A stretch of 64,000 nucleotides of DNA from JBHYGK01 sp051859045 (GCA_051859045.1 JBHYGK010000023.1:62001-126000); one strand, 5' to 3'; positions 25,020 through 38,214 are shown, counted from the first letter of the stretch. Notes: generated by a model from the sequence alone, not told the origin. Made by a program: numbers and translations.

Positions 25020-26477
25020 ATGCTGCGCATCCAGGCCGAAGCGCTCACCTTCGACGACGTCTCGCTCGTCCCCGCGCACTCGACGGTCCTGCCCAAGGAC
25101 GTCAGCCTCCGCACCCGGCTGACGCGCGACCTGAGCATCAACCTGCCGATCGTCGCCGCGGCGATGGACACCGTCACCGAGTCCCGCCTCGCGATCGCGA
25201 TGGCCCAGCTCGGCGGCATCGGCATCCTGCACAAGAACATGACCGTGGCCGAGCAGGCCGCGCACGTCATGAAGGTCAAGAGCTTCGAGGCCGGCGTCAT
25301 CCGCAGCCCGTTCACGGTGCGGCCCGACACCACGATCGGCGAGGTGCTCAAGCTCACCCGCGCGCGCAACATCTCCGGCGTGCCGGTGGTCGACGGCGAC
25401 CAGCTGGTGGGCATCGTCACCAGCCGCGACATGCGCTTCGAGACCAAGCTCGACGATCCCGTCCGCCACATCATGACCAAGCGCGACCGCCTGGTGACCG
25501 TGCGCGAGGGCGCCACGGACGACGAGGTCCTGGCCGCGATGCACAAGCACCGCATCGAGAAGGTGCTGGTCGTCGACGACGCGTTCGCGCTGCGCGGCCT
25601 GATCACCGTGAAGGACATCCAGAAGGCCCGCGACAACCCCAACGCCGCCAAGGACGCCTCCGAGCGCCTGCTGGCCGGCGCCGCGGTGGGCGTGGGCGGC
25701 GACACCGAGGCCCGGATCGAGGCGCTGGTGGCCGCGGGCGTCGACGTGATCGTCGTCGACACCGCGCACGGCCACTCCCAGGGCGTGCTCGACCGCGTGA
25801 AGTGGACCAAGCAGCACTACCCGCAGGTGCAGGTGATCGGCGGCAACATCGTCACCGGCGACGCCGCGCTGGCGCTGTACGACCACGGCGCGGACGCGGT
25901 GAAGGTCGGCGTCGGCCCGGGCTCCATCTGCACCACCCGCATCGTCGCCGGCGTCGGCGTGCCGCAGATCACCGCGGTGTCGATGGTGGCCGAGGCCCTG
26001 CAGGGCCGCATCCCGCTGATCGCCGACGGCGGGATCCGCTACTCCGGCGACATCGGCAAGGCGCTGGTCGCCGGCGCGAGCTGCGTGATGATCGGCGGCC
26101 TGCTGGCCGGCACCGAGGAGAGCCCGGGCGAGATCGAGCTCTTCCAGGGCCGCTCCTACAAGAGCTACCGCGGCATGGGCTCGCTGGGCGCGATGGAGCA
26201 GGGCTCCAAGGACCGCTACTTCCAGGACGCCTCCGACGCCGACAAGCTGGTGCCGGAAGGCATCGAGGGCCGCGTGCCCTACCGCGGCTCGGTGCGCTCG
26301 ATCATCCACCAGCTCGCCGGCGGCCTGCGCGCCACGATGGGCTACGTGGGCTGCGGCACCATCGAGGAGATGCGCGCCAAGCCGAGCTTCGTGCGCATCA
26401 CCGGCGCCGGCGCCCGCGAGAGCCACGTCCACGACGTGCAGATCACCAAGGAACCGCCGAACTACCGCGCCGGCTGA
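25020..26477 (+). CDS. guaB: Inosine-5'-monophosphate dehydrogenase
   Basis: Oxidises IMP to XMP with NAD, the first committed and rate-limiting step of GMP synthesis. The 485-residue product has the TIM-barrel catalytic domain split by two CBS domains (about residues 93-205: VIRSPFTVRPDTTIGEVL and VRHIMTKRDRLVTVREGATD). The active-site Cys304 is in GPGSICTTR, and the mobile flap is YRGMGSLGAM. AGGGAG precedes the ATG at 25020. It is followed by guaA after 6 bp, the classical guaBA operon. Confidence 0.98.
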   Translation: MLRIQAEALTFDDVSLVPAHSTVLPKDVSLRTRLTRDLSINLPIVAAAMDTVTESRLAIAMAQLGGIGILHKNMTVAEQAAHVMKVKSFEAGVIRSPFTVRPDTTIGEVLKLTRARNISGVPVVDGDQLVGIVTSRDMRFETKLDDPVRHIMTKRDRLVTVREGATDDEVLAAMHKHRIEKVLVVDDAFALRGLITVKDIQKARDNPNAAKDASERLLAGAAVGVGGDTEARIEALVAAGVDVIVVDTAHGHSQGVLDRVKWTKQHYPQVQVIGGNIVTGDAALALYDHGADAVKVGVGPGSICTTRIVAGVGVPQITAVSMVAEALQGRIPLIADGGIRYSGDIGKALVAGASCVMIGGLLAGTEESPGEIELFQGRSYKSYRGMGSLGAMEQGSKDRYFQDASDADKLVPEGIEGRVPYRGSVRSIIHQLAGGLRATMGYVGCGTIEEMRAKPSFVRITGAGARESHVHDVQITKEPPNYRAG

Positions 26478-26483
26478 GACCCC

Positions 26484-28067
<1,584 letters not shown>

Positions 28068-28070
28068 GGC

Positions 28071-28553
28071 GTGGCGGAGCCGTCCGCCACCGACCTCGGC
28101 TGGATGGGCCAGGCGCTGCGCCTGGCCGAGCGGGCCGGGCGCGAGCATGACGAGGTGCCGGTCGGCGCCGTCGTGGTCGGCCCCGACGGCCGCCTGCTGG
28201 GCGAGGGCTTCAACCGCAACCTCGCCACCCACGACCCGTCCGCGCACGCCGAGATCGTCGCGATGCGCGCCGCCGGCGAGGCGCTGGGCAACCACCGCCT
28301 GCTGGGCTGCACGCTGTACGTGACGCTGGAGCCCTGCGCGATGTGCGCGATGGCGATGGTGCACGCGCGCCTGGCCCGGGTGGTCTACGCCGCGCCCGAT
28401 CCCAAGACCGGCGCCTGCGGCAGCGTGTTCGACATCGCCCGCGACCCGCGCCACAACCACCGCCTGGTGATCGAGGGCGGGCCGCTGGCCGAGGAGGCCG
28501 GCGCGCTGCTGCGCGCATGGTTCCGGGCCAAGCGGGCGAAGCCCGCCGGCTGA
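28071..28553 (+). CDS. tadA: tRNA-specific adenosine deaminase
   Basis: Deaminates A34 to inosine in the anticodon of tRNA-Arg(ACG), an essential decoding step. The 160-residue protein has the zinc deaminase motifs HAE (SAHAEIVAMR) and PCAMC (TLEPCAMCAMAMVHARL), and the region GACGSVFDIARDPRHNHR that distinguishes TadA from cytidine or guanine deaminases. The start is the GTG at 28071; no ATG is available upstream without running into guaA. A bidirectional terminator hairpin begins at its stop. Confidence 0.95.
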   Translation: MAEPSATDLGWMGQALRLAERAGREHDEVPVGAVVVGPDGRLLGEGFNRNLATHDPSAHAEIVAMRAAGEALGNHRLLGCTLYVTLEPCAMCAMAMVHARLARVVYAAPDPKTGACGSVFDIARDPRHNHRLVIEGGPLAEEAGALLRAWFRAKRAKPAG

Positions 28554-28574
28554 GCGGGCGGCGGGCCCGCCCGC
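28554..28574. terminator. Bidirectional hairpin between tadA and a convergent gene
   Basis: A perfect 8-bp stem GCGGGCGG/CCGCCCGC (28554-28561 with 28567-28574, five-base loop) occupies the 27-bp gap between the tadA and DUF2721 stop codons. There is no T-run. Confidence 0.6.
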
Positions 28575-28580
28575 GCCGCG

Positions 28581-29051
28581 TCAGGCGCCCGGGGGGCGCC
28601 GGTGCAGGTGGTCGAGCTCGTCGTCGAGCGCGCGCACCGCCATCCCCACCTCGCGGCCCATCAGCAGGCTGGCGCTGAGCAGGGCCAGCACGCCGGCCAC
28701 GGCGGTGAGCGTGGGCGCCAGCGGCAGGTGCAGGCCGAGCAGGCCGTCGAGCGCCACCGCCACGCTGGTGCCCACGAAGAAGCTCTGGGCCAGGTACAGC
28801 AGCCGCAGCGCGACCAGGATGATCCGGCTGCGCCGGCGCTGGCGCGGGATCTCGCGCTCGAGGAAGGCCACCACCACGGCGTCGGTGGCCTGGGTGCGCT
28901 CGGCCATCAGCCAGCGCAGCCGGTCGACGACCCGGGCCAGGCGGTTGTTGGCCGAGATCAGCAGCGACGCCGTGGCGGCCATGAACAGGGCCGGGGCGAG
29001 CATGGCGCCGACGATGGCGTAGGCGCCGGAGGCGGAGGCGGTCAGGGGCAT
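28581..29051 (-). CDS. DUF2721-family integral membrane protein
   Basis: The 156-residue protein has an N-terminal membrane helix (IVGAMLAPALFMAATASLLI), a conserved block NNRLARVVDRLRWL, a charged cytoplasmic segment EREIPRQRRRSRII, and two further hydrophobic stretches up to residue 135. This is the pattern of DUF2721 proteins, which have no assigned biochemical role. The start is the ATG at 29051; the frame extends further upstream but without membrane-protein features. It converges on tadA and diverges from orn. Confidence 0.85.
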   Translation of the reverse strand: MPLTASASGAYAIVGAMLAPALFMAATASLLISANNRLARVVDRLRWLMAERTQATDAVVVAFLEREIPRQRRRSRIILVALRLLYLAQSFFVGTSVAVALDGLLGLHLPLAPTLTAVAGVLALLSASLLMGREVGMAVRALDDELDHLHRRPPGA

Positions 29052-29397
29052 GGTCGGGCGGGGCAGGGAACGTGGGCGCAGTGTCGCATGCGCCGGGGGC
29101 GCCGACCCGCCGCGGCGGGGACTCCCGGGCCGTGCGCGGGGCCCGGCGCGCGGGCGTGGCGCTGTCTCCGGGGCAGGGACGGAGGTGTCCGGGGGACAGG
29201 CTGTCACCCGCGCGCGCGCCGGCCCCGGTATGATGCGCGCCTGCCACGTGGGCACCTGGGGAGGTGGCCGCACGCGTTCCCCCACGCTGGCGTCCCTGTT
29301 CCGCTCCCGCTGTCCGCCGCGATGCCGCGCCCCGATCGCCCCGCGCCGATCGATGGCCGCCGTCGCCCGCCTTCCGACGCCACACGAGCCCGGCCCG
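29052..29397. promoter_or_regulatory. Divergent intergenic region between the DUF2721 gene and orn
   Basis: This 346-bp stretch has no supported gene. A TATGAT at 29229-29234 is a likely orn -10 element and would give a leader of about 160 bases. A CTGTCA at 29201 is too far upstream to be its -35. The leader has GC-rich local inverted repeats, for example around CCACGTGG and the CACCT/AGGTG at about 29246-29266, but no recognised riboswitch or small RNA. Confidence 0.45.
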
Positions 29398-29988
29398 ATG
29401 ACCGCACGCACCGCCACGCCCGACGACCGCCTGGTCTGGATCGACCTCGAGATGACCGGGCTCGACCCGGACGCCGACAGCATCATCGAGATCGCCACCC
29501 TGGTCACCGACGCCGAGCTCAACGTGCTCGCCGAGGGCCCGGAGATCGCCATCGCGCACCCGCTGGCGCGCCTCGAGGCCATGGACGAGTGGAACCGCGG
29601 CACCCACACCCGCTCGGGCCTGTGGCAGCGCGTGCTCGACAGCCAGGTCGACATGGCCCGCGCCGAGGCGCTGACCGTCGACTTCCTCGCGCAGTGGGTG
29701 CCGGCGGGCAAGAGCCCGATCTGCGGCAACTCGATCTGCCAGGACCGGCGCTTCCTGGTGCGCTGCATGCCGCGGCTGGAGAAGTACTTCCACTACCGCA
29801 ACCTCGACGTCTCCACGCTCAAGGAGCTCGCCCGGCGCTGGGCGCCGGACGTGGCCAAGGGCGTCACCAAGGCCGGCGCGCACACCGCGCTGAGCGACAT
29901 CCGCGAGTCGGTGGCGGAGCTGCGCCACTACCGCGCCCACATGGGCGCGCTCGGCGGCCACGGCACGGGCGGGCAGGGGACCGCGTGA
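29398..29988 (+). CDS. orn: Oligoribonuclease
   Basis: A 3'-5' exoribonuclease that clears 2-5 nt RNAs, including pGpG from cyclic-di-GMP breakdown. The 196-residue product has the DEDDh catalytic set: WIDLEMTGLD near residue 15, NSICQDRRFL near residue 115, and KAGAHTALSDIRES with the fifth catalytic residue near residue 160. The start is the ATG at 29398; upstream in-frame codons are not conserved. The stop overlaps the ATG of the GGDEF gene by one base. A pGpG-degrading enzyme coupled to a putative diguanylate cyclase is a notable pairing. Confidence 0.96.
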   Translation: MTARTATPDDRLVWIDLEMTGLDPDADSIIEIATLVTDAELNVLAEGPEIAIAHPLARLEAMDEWNRGTHTRSGLWQRVLDSQVDMARAEALTVDFLAQWVPAGKSPICGNSICQDRRFLVRCMPRLEKYFHYRNLDVSTLKELARRWAPDVAKGVTKAGAHTALSDIRESVAELRHYRAHMGALGGHGTGGQGTA

Positions 29989-32900
29989 TGCGATCGCGGG
30001 CCCCCGCGCGCGTCCCCCGCTGGCGGGCCTCGCCGCTGCTGCTGGGCGCGGCCGTCGCGCTGCTGCTGCTCGCCGCGTCGCTGGCGATGCGCGCCGGCGC
30101 GGCGCCGGTGCGCCCGCTCGACGGCTACTTCCGCGAGATCTGGACCACCCGCGACGGCCTGCCGCACAACCTCGTGCAGTCGGTGGCCCAGACCCCCGAC
30201 GGCTACCTGTGGATGGGCACCTGGGAAGGCCTGGTGCGCTACAACGGCTTCGAGTTCGAGGTCTTCGACCGCGCCAACACCCCCGCGCTGCGCGACTCCG
30301 GCGTGCGCGCGCTGGCGGTCGGCGCCGACGGCCGGCTGGTGGTGGGCACCTCGCGCGGCGGGCTGAGCGTGCGCGCGCCGGATGGCGCGTGGCGCCACCT
30401 CGGGCGCGAGGACGGCCTGCCGCAGGACGACACCATGGCCGTGCTCGTGGATCGCGCCGACGCCATCTGGGTCGCCACCGAAAGCGCCGGCGTGGTCCGC
30501 CTGCACGCCGGCGGCGCGGAGCGCTACACCGCGCCCGACCGGCTGCAGGCCGACATCACCTACACCGTCTTCGAGGCGGCCGACGGCGGGATCTGGGTCG
30601 GCACGGTCAACGGCCCGGCGCGCCTGCAGGGCGGCGCCAGCGAGCTGTTCGACGAGCGCCACGGGCTGCCCTACGGCGCGGTGTTCGCGTTCGCCCAGGA
30701 CGACACCGGGCGCCTGTTCCTCGGCACCGAGTACGGCGTCTACGCCAGCACCCGCGACGGCCGCTTCCAGCCCCTGTCCGCCGACCTGCCGGTCGATGCG
30801 ATCCCTTCGCTGCGCGTCGACGCCCAGGGCCTGCTGTGGATCGGCACGATCAACCACGGCCTGATCCGCTACGACCCGGGCTCGGGGCGCGCCGAGGCGA
30901 TCTCGAGCATCCGCGGCCTGCCCAACAACCGCGTCGCCAGCCTGTTCATCGACCGCGAGGGCAGCCTCTGGGCCGGCACGAACGCCGGCCTGCTGCAGCT
31001 GCGCGACGCGCTCTTCCAGACCCTGGGCACCGAGCAGCGGCTCAGCGACGACTACGTGCGCACCGTGCTCGAGTCGCGCGACGGCGGCGTCTGGGTCGGC
31101 ACCAGCCGCGGGCTCAACCGGATCGCCCCGGACGGCGAGGTGCAGGCCTGGGGCACCGCCGACGGCCTGCCCGGCGACTCCATCCTCAGCCTGCACGAGG
31201 ACCCCGACGGCAGCCTGTGGGTGGGCACCTACGCCTCGGGCCTGGCGCGCTGGCGCGACGGCCGGGTCGTGCAGCGCTGGACCCGCGAGGACGCGCTGCC
31301 GGGCAACCAGGTGCGCGCGATCCTGCGCGACGGCCGCGGCGCGCTGTGGGTCGGCACCTACCGCGGCCTGGCCCGGATCGACGACGACGGCAGCACCCGG
31401 ACCTGGGGCAGCGCCGAAGGCCTGCCGCGCGAATACGTGCTGGCCCTGCACCTGGCCCGCGACGGCCGGCTCTGGGTCGGCACCGCCGGCGGCGCCGCGG
31501 TGCTCGAGGGCGAGCGCGCGACCCCGGTCGACCTGGCCGGGCTCGACGACGCCCGCGACGTGTTCGGTTTCCACGAGGAGCCCGACGGCACGCTGTGGAT
31601 GGCCACCGACCGCGGCCTCGTGCGGCGGCGCCCGGACGGCGCGCTGTCGATCGTCGGCATCGACCAGGGCCTGCCGGTGGCGACGCTGTTCCAGATCGTC
31701 GCCGACGACGACGACCAGTTCTGGCTGACCACCAACCGCGGCATCCTGCGCCTGCCGCGCCAGCAGGCGGTCCGCGCGGCCGACACCGGCGCGCGGGTGG
31801 CCGAGCTGGCCTGGTTCGGCGAGGCCGACGGCATGGCCAGCGCGCAGAACAACGGCGGCTCCATGCCCGCGGCGATGCGCACCCGCGACGGCGCGCTGTG
31901 GTTCGCCACCTCGCGCGGCGTGGCGATCGTCCAGCCCGAGCGCCTGCTGCGCTACCGCCGCACGCCGCCGCCGGTGGCGCTGGAGCGGCTGATCGTCGAC
32001 GACGTCGAGCGCCCGCTGACCGCCGACGTCGGCGCGCTGCCGCCGGGCACCCGCAAGCTCGAGCTGCACTTCGCCGGGCTCAGCTACCTCACCCCCGGCC
32101 AGGTCCGCTACCGCCACCGGCTGGAGGGCTTCGACCCCGACTGGGTGGAGCGCGGCCGCGCCCGCGTGGCGCAGTACACCAACCTGCCGCCGGGCGACTA
32201 CCGCTTCCGCGTGTCGGCGGCGAACCCGGGCGGCGACTGGAACCCCGAGGAGGCGACGCTGGCCTTCCGGGTCGACCCGCTGCCCTGGGAGCGCCCCGCC
32301 TACTGGCTGGCCGCCGTGCTGGCGCTGGTGGCGCTGGCCTACTTGCTGTACCGGCTGCGGGTGCGCCAGCTGGTGCAGCGCGAGGAGACCCTGCTGTCGA
32401 TGGTCGACCAGCGCACGCTCGACCTCCGCCAGCACACCGAGCGCCTGCTGCAGGCCGACCTCGAGAAGTCCGCGCTGCTCGGCCAGCTGCGCCAGCAGTC
32501 CGAGGCCTTCGAGCGGCAGGCCCGCGAGGACGCGCTGACCGGCCTGCCAAACCGGCGCAGCGTCGAGGAGACGCTGGCCGCCAGCTTCGCGCTGGCCAAG
32601 CGCGAGGGCCGGCCGCTGGCCGTGGCGCTGGTCGACGTCGACCACTTCAAGGCCATCAACGACCGCCACTCGCACGCGGTCGGCGACGCCGCGCTGCGCG
32701 CGATCGCCCGCGCGATGCGCGCCACCCTCGCCGCGGGCGACGTGGTGGGGCGCTGGGGCGGCGAGGAGTTCGTGCTGGTGTTCGCGGGCGCCGACCTCGC
32801 CGAGGCGCGCCGCCGCGCCGAGGCCCTGCGCGCCGCGATCGAGGCGCTCGACGTCGAGGCGCTGGCGCCCGGCCTGCGGATCACCGCCAGCATCGGCATC

Positions 32901-33002
32901 GCCGAACGCGGCGCGCTGGCCAACCCCGACCGCATGCTCAGCCGCGCCGACACCGCGCTGTACGAGGCCAAGCGCGAAGGCCGCAACCGCGTCAGCGGCT
33001 GA
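29988..33002 (+). CDS. Membrane receptor diguanylate cyclase (beta-propeller, YYY domain and GGDEF)
   Basis: A 1004-residue protein. The order is signal/anchor helix (LLLGAAVALLLLAASLAM), a periplasmic two-component-regulator beta-propeller of about 14 repeats of the form DGLPxN..VGTxxGLxR (residues about 45-640), a Y_Y_Y domain (LELHFAGLSYLTPGQVRYRH), a membrane helix (near 770), a coiled coil (QRTLDLRQHTERLLQADLEK), and a GGDEF domain with the active-site variant GGEEF (RWGGEEFVLVF). The residues where an RxxD inhibitory site would lie read AAGD, so product feedback by c-di-GMP is probably lost. It should make c-di-GMP from GTP in response to a periplasmic ligand that cannot be predicted. 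It overlaps orn by one base upstream and the convergent mscS by 11 bases. Confidence 0.9.
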   Translation: MRSRAPARVPRWRASPLLLGAAVALLLLAASLAMRAGAAPVRPLDGYFREIWTTRDGLPHNLVQSVAQTPDGYLWMGTWEGLVRYNGFEFEVFDRANTPALRDSGVRALAVGADGRLVVGTSRGGLSVRAPDGAWRHLGREDGLPQDDTMAVLVDRADAIWVATESAGVVRLHAGGAERYTAPDRLQADITYTVFEAADGGIWVGTVNGPARLQGGASELFDERHGLPYGAVFAFAQDDTGRLFLGTEYGVYASTRDGRFQPLSADLPVDAIPSLRVDAQGLLWIGTINHGLIRYDPGSGRAEAISSIRGLPNNRVASLFIDREGSLWAGTNAGLLQLRDALFQTLGTEQRLSDDYVRTVLESRDGGVWVGTSRGLNRIAPDGEVQAWGTADGLPGDSILSLHEDPDGSLWVGTYASGLARWRDGRVVQRWTREDALPGNQVRAILRDGRGALWVGTYRGLARIDDDGSTRTWGSAEGLPREYVLALHLARDGRLWVGTAGGAAVLEGERATPVDLAGLDDARDVFGFHEEPDGTLWMATDRGLVRRRPDGALSIVGIDQGLPVATLFQIVADDDDQFWLTTNRGILRLPRQQAVRAADTGARVAELAWFGEADGMASAQNNGGSMPAAMRTRDGALWFATSRGVAIVQPERLLRYRRTPPPVALERLIVDDVERPLTADVGALPPGTRKLELHFAGLSYLTPGQVRYRHRLEGFDPDWVERGRARVAQYTNLPPGDYRFRVSAANPGGDWNPEEATLAFRVDPLPWERPAYWLAAVLALVALAYLLYRLRVRQLVQREETLLSMVDQRTLDLRQHTERLLQADLEKSALLGQLRQQSEAFERQAREDALTGLPNRRSVEETLAASFALAKREGRPLAVALVDVDHFKAINDRHSHAVGDAALRAIARAMRATLAAGDVVGRWGGEEFVLVFAGADLAEARRRAEALRAAIEALDVEALAPGLRITASIGIAERGALANPDRMLSRADTALYEAKREGRNRVSG

Positions 33003-33954
33003 CCGGATCCCCGTCGTCCAGCGGCACCGCGCGGGCCAGCTCGCCCAGCGGCTTGCCGCCGGCGTCGTGGTGGTAGACGTGCAGGTCGCGCTGCGGGAAC
33101 GGGATCGACAGCCCGGCGGCCTGGATCTCGCGGTGCGCGCCCTCCACCAGCGCGCTGCGCGTGAGCAGGAAGGCCGCGGCCGGCACCCAGGCGCGCAGCT
33201 CGAGGTGCACGGCGCTGTCGCCCAGCGAGGCCACCACCACCAGCGGCGCCGGCTCCTCGAGCACGTCGGGCGTGGCGGCCGCCAGCGCCAGCAGCACCTC
33301 GCGCGCCCGCCCGATGTCGTCGCCGTAGCCCACGCCGACCGGCACGTCGACGCGGCGGGTGCCCTTGGCGGTGAGGTTGACGATGGCGTCGGCGGTGATC
33401 TGCGCGTTGGGCAGGATGATGCTGCGGTTGTCGTAGCTGCGGATGTGGGTCTGGAACACCCGCACCTGCTCGACGATGCCCTCCTGGCCGGCCACGACGA
33501 CGGCGTCGCCGGCGCGGAAGGGCCGCAGCACGATCAGCATCACGCCCGAGGCGATGTTCGACAGCGAGTCCTTCAGCGCAAGGCCGATGGCCAGGCCCGC
33601 GGCGCCCAGCACCGCGAGCAGCGAGGTCGTGGGCACGCCGATCGACTGAAGCACCGCCACGAACACCACCACCAGGCCGATGGCGTAGCTGATGTTGCGC
33701 AGGAAGTCGCGCAGGATCGACTCGACGCCGACGCGCTTGAGCACGGCGTCGAGCCGCGAGGACGCGACGCGCGCCAGCCACAGCCCGAGCAGCGCGATGA
33801 CCAGCGCCACGCCCAGCCGCAGGCCCCAGGTGGTGGCCAGGCCGAGCCAGTCGACCGCCTCCAGGCGCTGGACCAGGCCGTCGACGTCGGCGATGTCGAG
33901 GGCGGGAGCGGGGGCGGCGGGCGCCGGGGCGGGGGCGGGCGGGGCAGGGGTCAT
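32992..33954 (-). CDS. MscS-family mechanosensitive channel
   Basis: A 320-residue small-conductance channel homologue that relieves hypoosmotic stress. A Pro/Ala-rich N-terminal segment precedes three membrane helices. The pore-lining helix includes LAVLGAAGLAIGLALKDSLS, with the Ala/Gly packing typical of MscS TM3, followed by the beta domain (RPFRAGDAVVVAGQEGIVEQ, then YDNRSIILPNAQI). The start is the ATG at 33954. Its last 11 bases overlap the convergent GGDEF gene. Confidence 0.9.
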   Translation of the reverse strand: MTPAPPAPAPAPAAPAPALDIADVDGLVQRLEAVDWLGLATTWGLRLGVALVIALLGLWLARVASSRLDAVLKRVGVESILRDFLRNISYAIGLVVVFVAVLQSIGVPTTSLLAVLGAAGLAIGLALKDSLSNIASGVMLIVLRPFRAGDAVVVAGQEGIVEQVRVFQTHIRSYDNRSIILPNAQITADAIVNLTAKGTRRVDVPVGVGYGDDIGRAREVLLALAAATPDVLEEPAPLVVVASLGDSAVHLELRAWVPAAAFLLTRSALVEGAHREIQAAGLSIPFPQRDLHVYHHDAGGKPLGELARAVPLDDGDPVSR

Positions 33955-33998
33955 GCGGGGGGCTCCTGGGATCGACGGCCGCGCGGGGGCCGGATGCG

Positions 33999-34024
33999 CG
34001 CACGCCCCGGTGAGGGGGCGTGCG
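33999..34024 (-). terminator. Hairpin between ppsA and the mscS-like gene
   Basis: A perfect 10-bp stem CGCACGCCCC/GGGGCGTGCG (33999-34008 with 34015-34024) lies 55 bp past the ppsA stop on the minus strand. No T-run is present, so it could be a Rho-assisted terminator or a 3' stabiliser. Confidence 0.5.
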
Positions 34025-34078
34025 GGTGGATCATCGCAGCGGTGGCGTTACGCGCCGGTCAAGCGGCCGGCGCCGGCC

Positions 34079-36454
<2,376 letters not shown>

Positions 36455-36590
36455 GAAGCTCTCCAAAGTCGTTGCGGCGGGGACGGTGACGACGGTGTCG
36501 CCGGCGGCATGCCGGTCGACGGACCTGGCCCGGCGCGGCGCGCGCCCGGGCGGGGAGGGTGGGCGCGCGGGCCGGCCTCGATCAGACGCG

Positions 36591-36596
36591 TATTAT
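36591..36596 (+). promoter_or_regulatory. Likely ppsR -10 element
   Basis: TATTAT at 36591-36596, 71 bp before the ppsR start, is the only AT-rich hexamer in the ppsA/ppsR divergent region. No good -35 partner is visible, and I see no clear promoter for ppsA in the remaining 200 bp. Confidence 0.45.
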
Positions 36597-36667
36597 GGCC
36601 GCCGCCGCCGGGTCGATCCAGCTTCGAGGACCGCGGGCGGCCCCCACTGGCCCCGGAGTCGCCGTCC

Positions 36668-37489
36668 ATGCCTGACACCCGCCCCGTGTTCTACGTCTCC
36701 GACGGCACCGGCATCACCGCCGAGACCATCGGCCACAGCCTGCTGACCCAGTTCCCCGGCGCCAGCTTCGCCTCGCACCGCATCCCCTTCCTCGACAGCC
36801 CCGACGCCGCGGCCAAGGCCGCCGAGCGCATCCGCCGGGCGGGCGAGGACTGCGGCCACCGGCCGATCGTGGTCAACACCATCGTCAACCCGGCGATCAA
36901 CGCGGTGCTGGCCGAGTCCGGCGCGCTGATGGTCGACGTGTTCGCGCCCTTCGTGGGCCAGCTGGCCGCCGAGCTGGGCATCCCGGCGCAGCCGCGGGTG
37001 GGCCAGGCGCACGGCATCGTGGACTTCAACGCCTACGAGCAGCGCATGAACGCCACCAACTACGCGCTCACCCACGACGACGGCGTCGACGTGAATTACG
37101 ACGAGGCCGACGTGATCCTGGTCGGCGTGTCGCGCTCGGGCAAGACGCCCACCTGCCTGTACATGGCGCTGCACTACGGCGTCAGCGCGGCCAACTACCC
37201 GCTCACCGACGGCGACCTCGAGGCCCTCGAGCTGCCCAAGCGCCTGCGCGCGCACCGCCACAAGCTCTACGGGCTCACCATCGACCCCGCGCGGCTGCAG
37301 CAGATCCGCCAGCAGCGCAAGCCCGGCTCGCGCTACGCGACCCTCGAGCAGTGCCGCAGCGAAGTGGCGGCCGGCGAAAGCCTGTTCCGCCACGAGCGCC
37401 TGCCCGTGCTCAACACCACCCACACCTCGATCGAGGAGATCGCCAGCAAGGTGCTGGCGCAGCTCGGGATCGAGCGCGCCTTGTACTGA
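36668..37489 (+). CDS. ppsR: Pyruvate, water dikinase regulatory protein (PEP synthetase regulator)
   Basis: A bifunctional ADP-dependent kinase and Pi-dependent pyrophosphorylase that inactivates and reactivates PpsA by phosphorylating a Thr beside the catalytic His. The 273-residue product has the DUF299 features: N-terminal YVSDGTGITAETIGHSLL, and the P-loop GVSRSGKTPTCLYMA near residue 153. It is divergent from ppsA, the expected partner, which strongly supports the role. The start is the ATG at 36668. Confidence 0.94.
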   Translation: MPDTRPVFYVSDGTGITAETIGHSLLTQFPGASFASHRIPFLDSPDAAAKAAERIRRAGEDCGHRPIVVNTIVNPAINAVLAESGALMVDVFAPFVGQLAAELGIPAQPRVGQAHGIVDFNAYEQRMNATNYALTHDDGVDVNYDEADVILVGVSRSGKTPTCLYMALHYGVSAANYPLTDGDLEALELPKRLRAHRHKLYGLTIDPARLQQIRQQRKPGSRYATLEQCRSEVAAGESLFRHERLPVLNTTHTSIEEIASKVLAQLGIERALY

Positions 37490-37540
37490 GGCCGCGCCGC
37501 ACCCACCTCGTCGGCTCGACCGCCCAAGGAGTCCCACCGC

Positions 37541-38065
37541 ATGCGCCCCTCCGGCTTCCAGGGCTTCCACCGCCGCGACGACGGCCACCCCGCGATGGGG
37601 CGCTTCGCGTGGCTGATGGGCCTGTACGCCGAGAACCACCTGCGCCTGGCCCGGCTGTTCGACCCGGCGCCACTGGTGCGCGGGGCCTACCGCTCGATGG
37701 GCCGCGACGGCCTGGCGCTCGAGGTCGAGGTGGTGCAGCGCCACGCGTGGATGGTCGAGATGCGCATGAGCTACGCGCTGCGCGATCCCGAGACCGGGCT
37801 GCCCGATCCCTCCGCGCACGTGCGCTACTACCTCGACTCGCGCCAGGCCGAGGTGACCCATTGCTACGTCGGCCGCCGCTGGCAGGACGTGCTCGGCCTC
37901 GCGCCGCCGGCGAAGGCGGTGCTCGCGCACCGGCTGCGCATGAACGCGTTCCTCAACAAGTGGCTCGACTACCTGGCCCAGCAGGGGCACGCGCCGGGCA
38001 CGCTGGAGCGCGTCGGCGACGCGGCGCCCGACGCGGATGGAAAAAATGTTGTCGCGAGTGCTTGA
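37541..38065 (+). CDS. DUF1249-family protein (YqiB-like)
   Basis: A 174-residue soluble protein with the DUF1249 pattern: FAWLMGLYAENHLRLARLF near the N-terminus, a central HVRYYLDSRQAEVTHCYVGR, and RMNAFLNKWLDYLAQQGH towards the end. The family is widespread in gammaproteobacteria; its role is unknown. AAGGAGT lies 9 bases before the ATG at 37541. It follows ppsR by 51 bp and ends 41 bp before the tRNA pair. Confidence 0.85.
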   Translation: MRPSGFQGFHRRDDGHPAMGRFAWLMGLYAENHLRLARLFDPAPLVRGAYRSMGRDGLALEVEVVQRHAWMVEMRMSYALRDPETGLPDPSAHVRYYLDSRQAEVTHCYVGRRWQDVLGLAPPAKAVLAHRLRMNAFLNKWLDYLAQQGHAPGTLERVGDAAPDADGKNVVASA

Positions 38066-38106
38066 CGAGTCCGCCGCATCCCCATAAGATTCGCGGCCTC
38101 AGCAGT

Positions 38107-38182
<76 letters not shown>

Positions 38183-38214
38183 AGTTTCAAGCAGCACCGC
38201 TTCAGCATCGTCCT

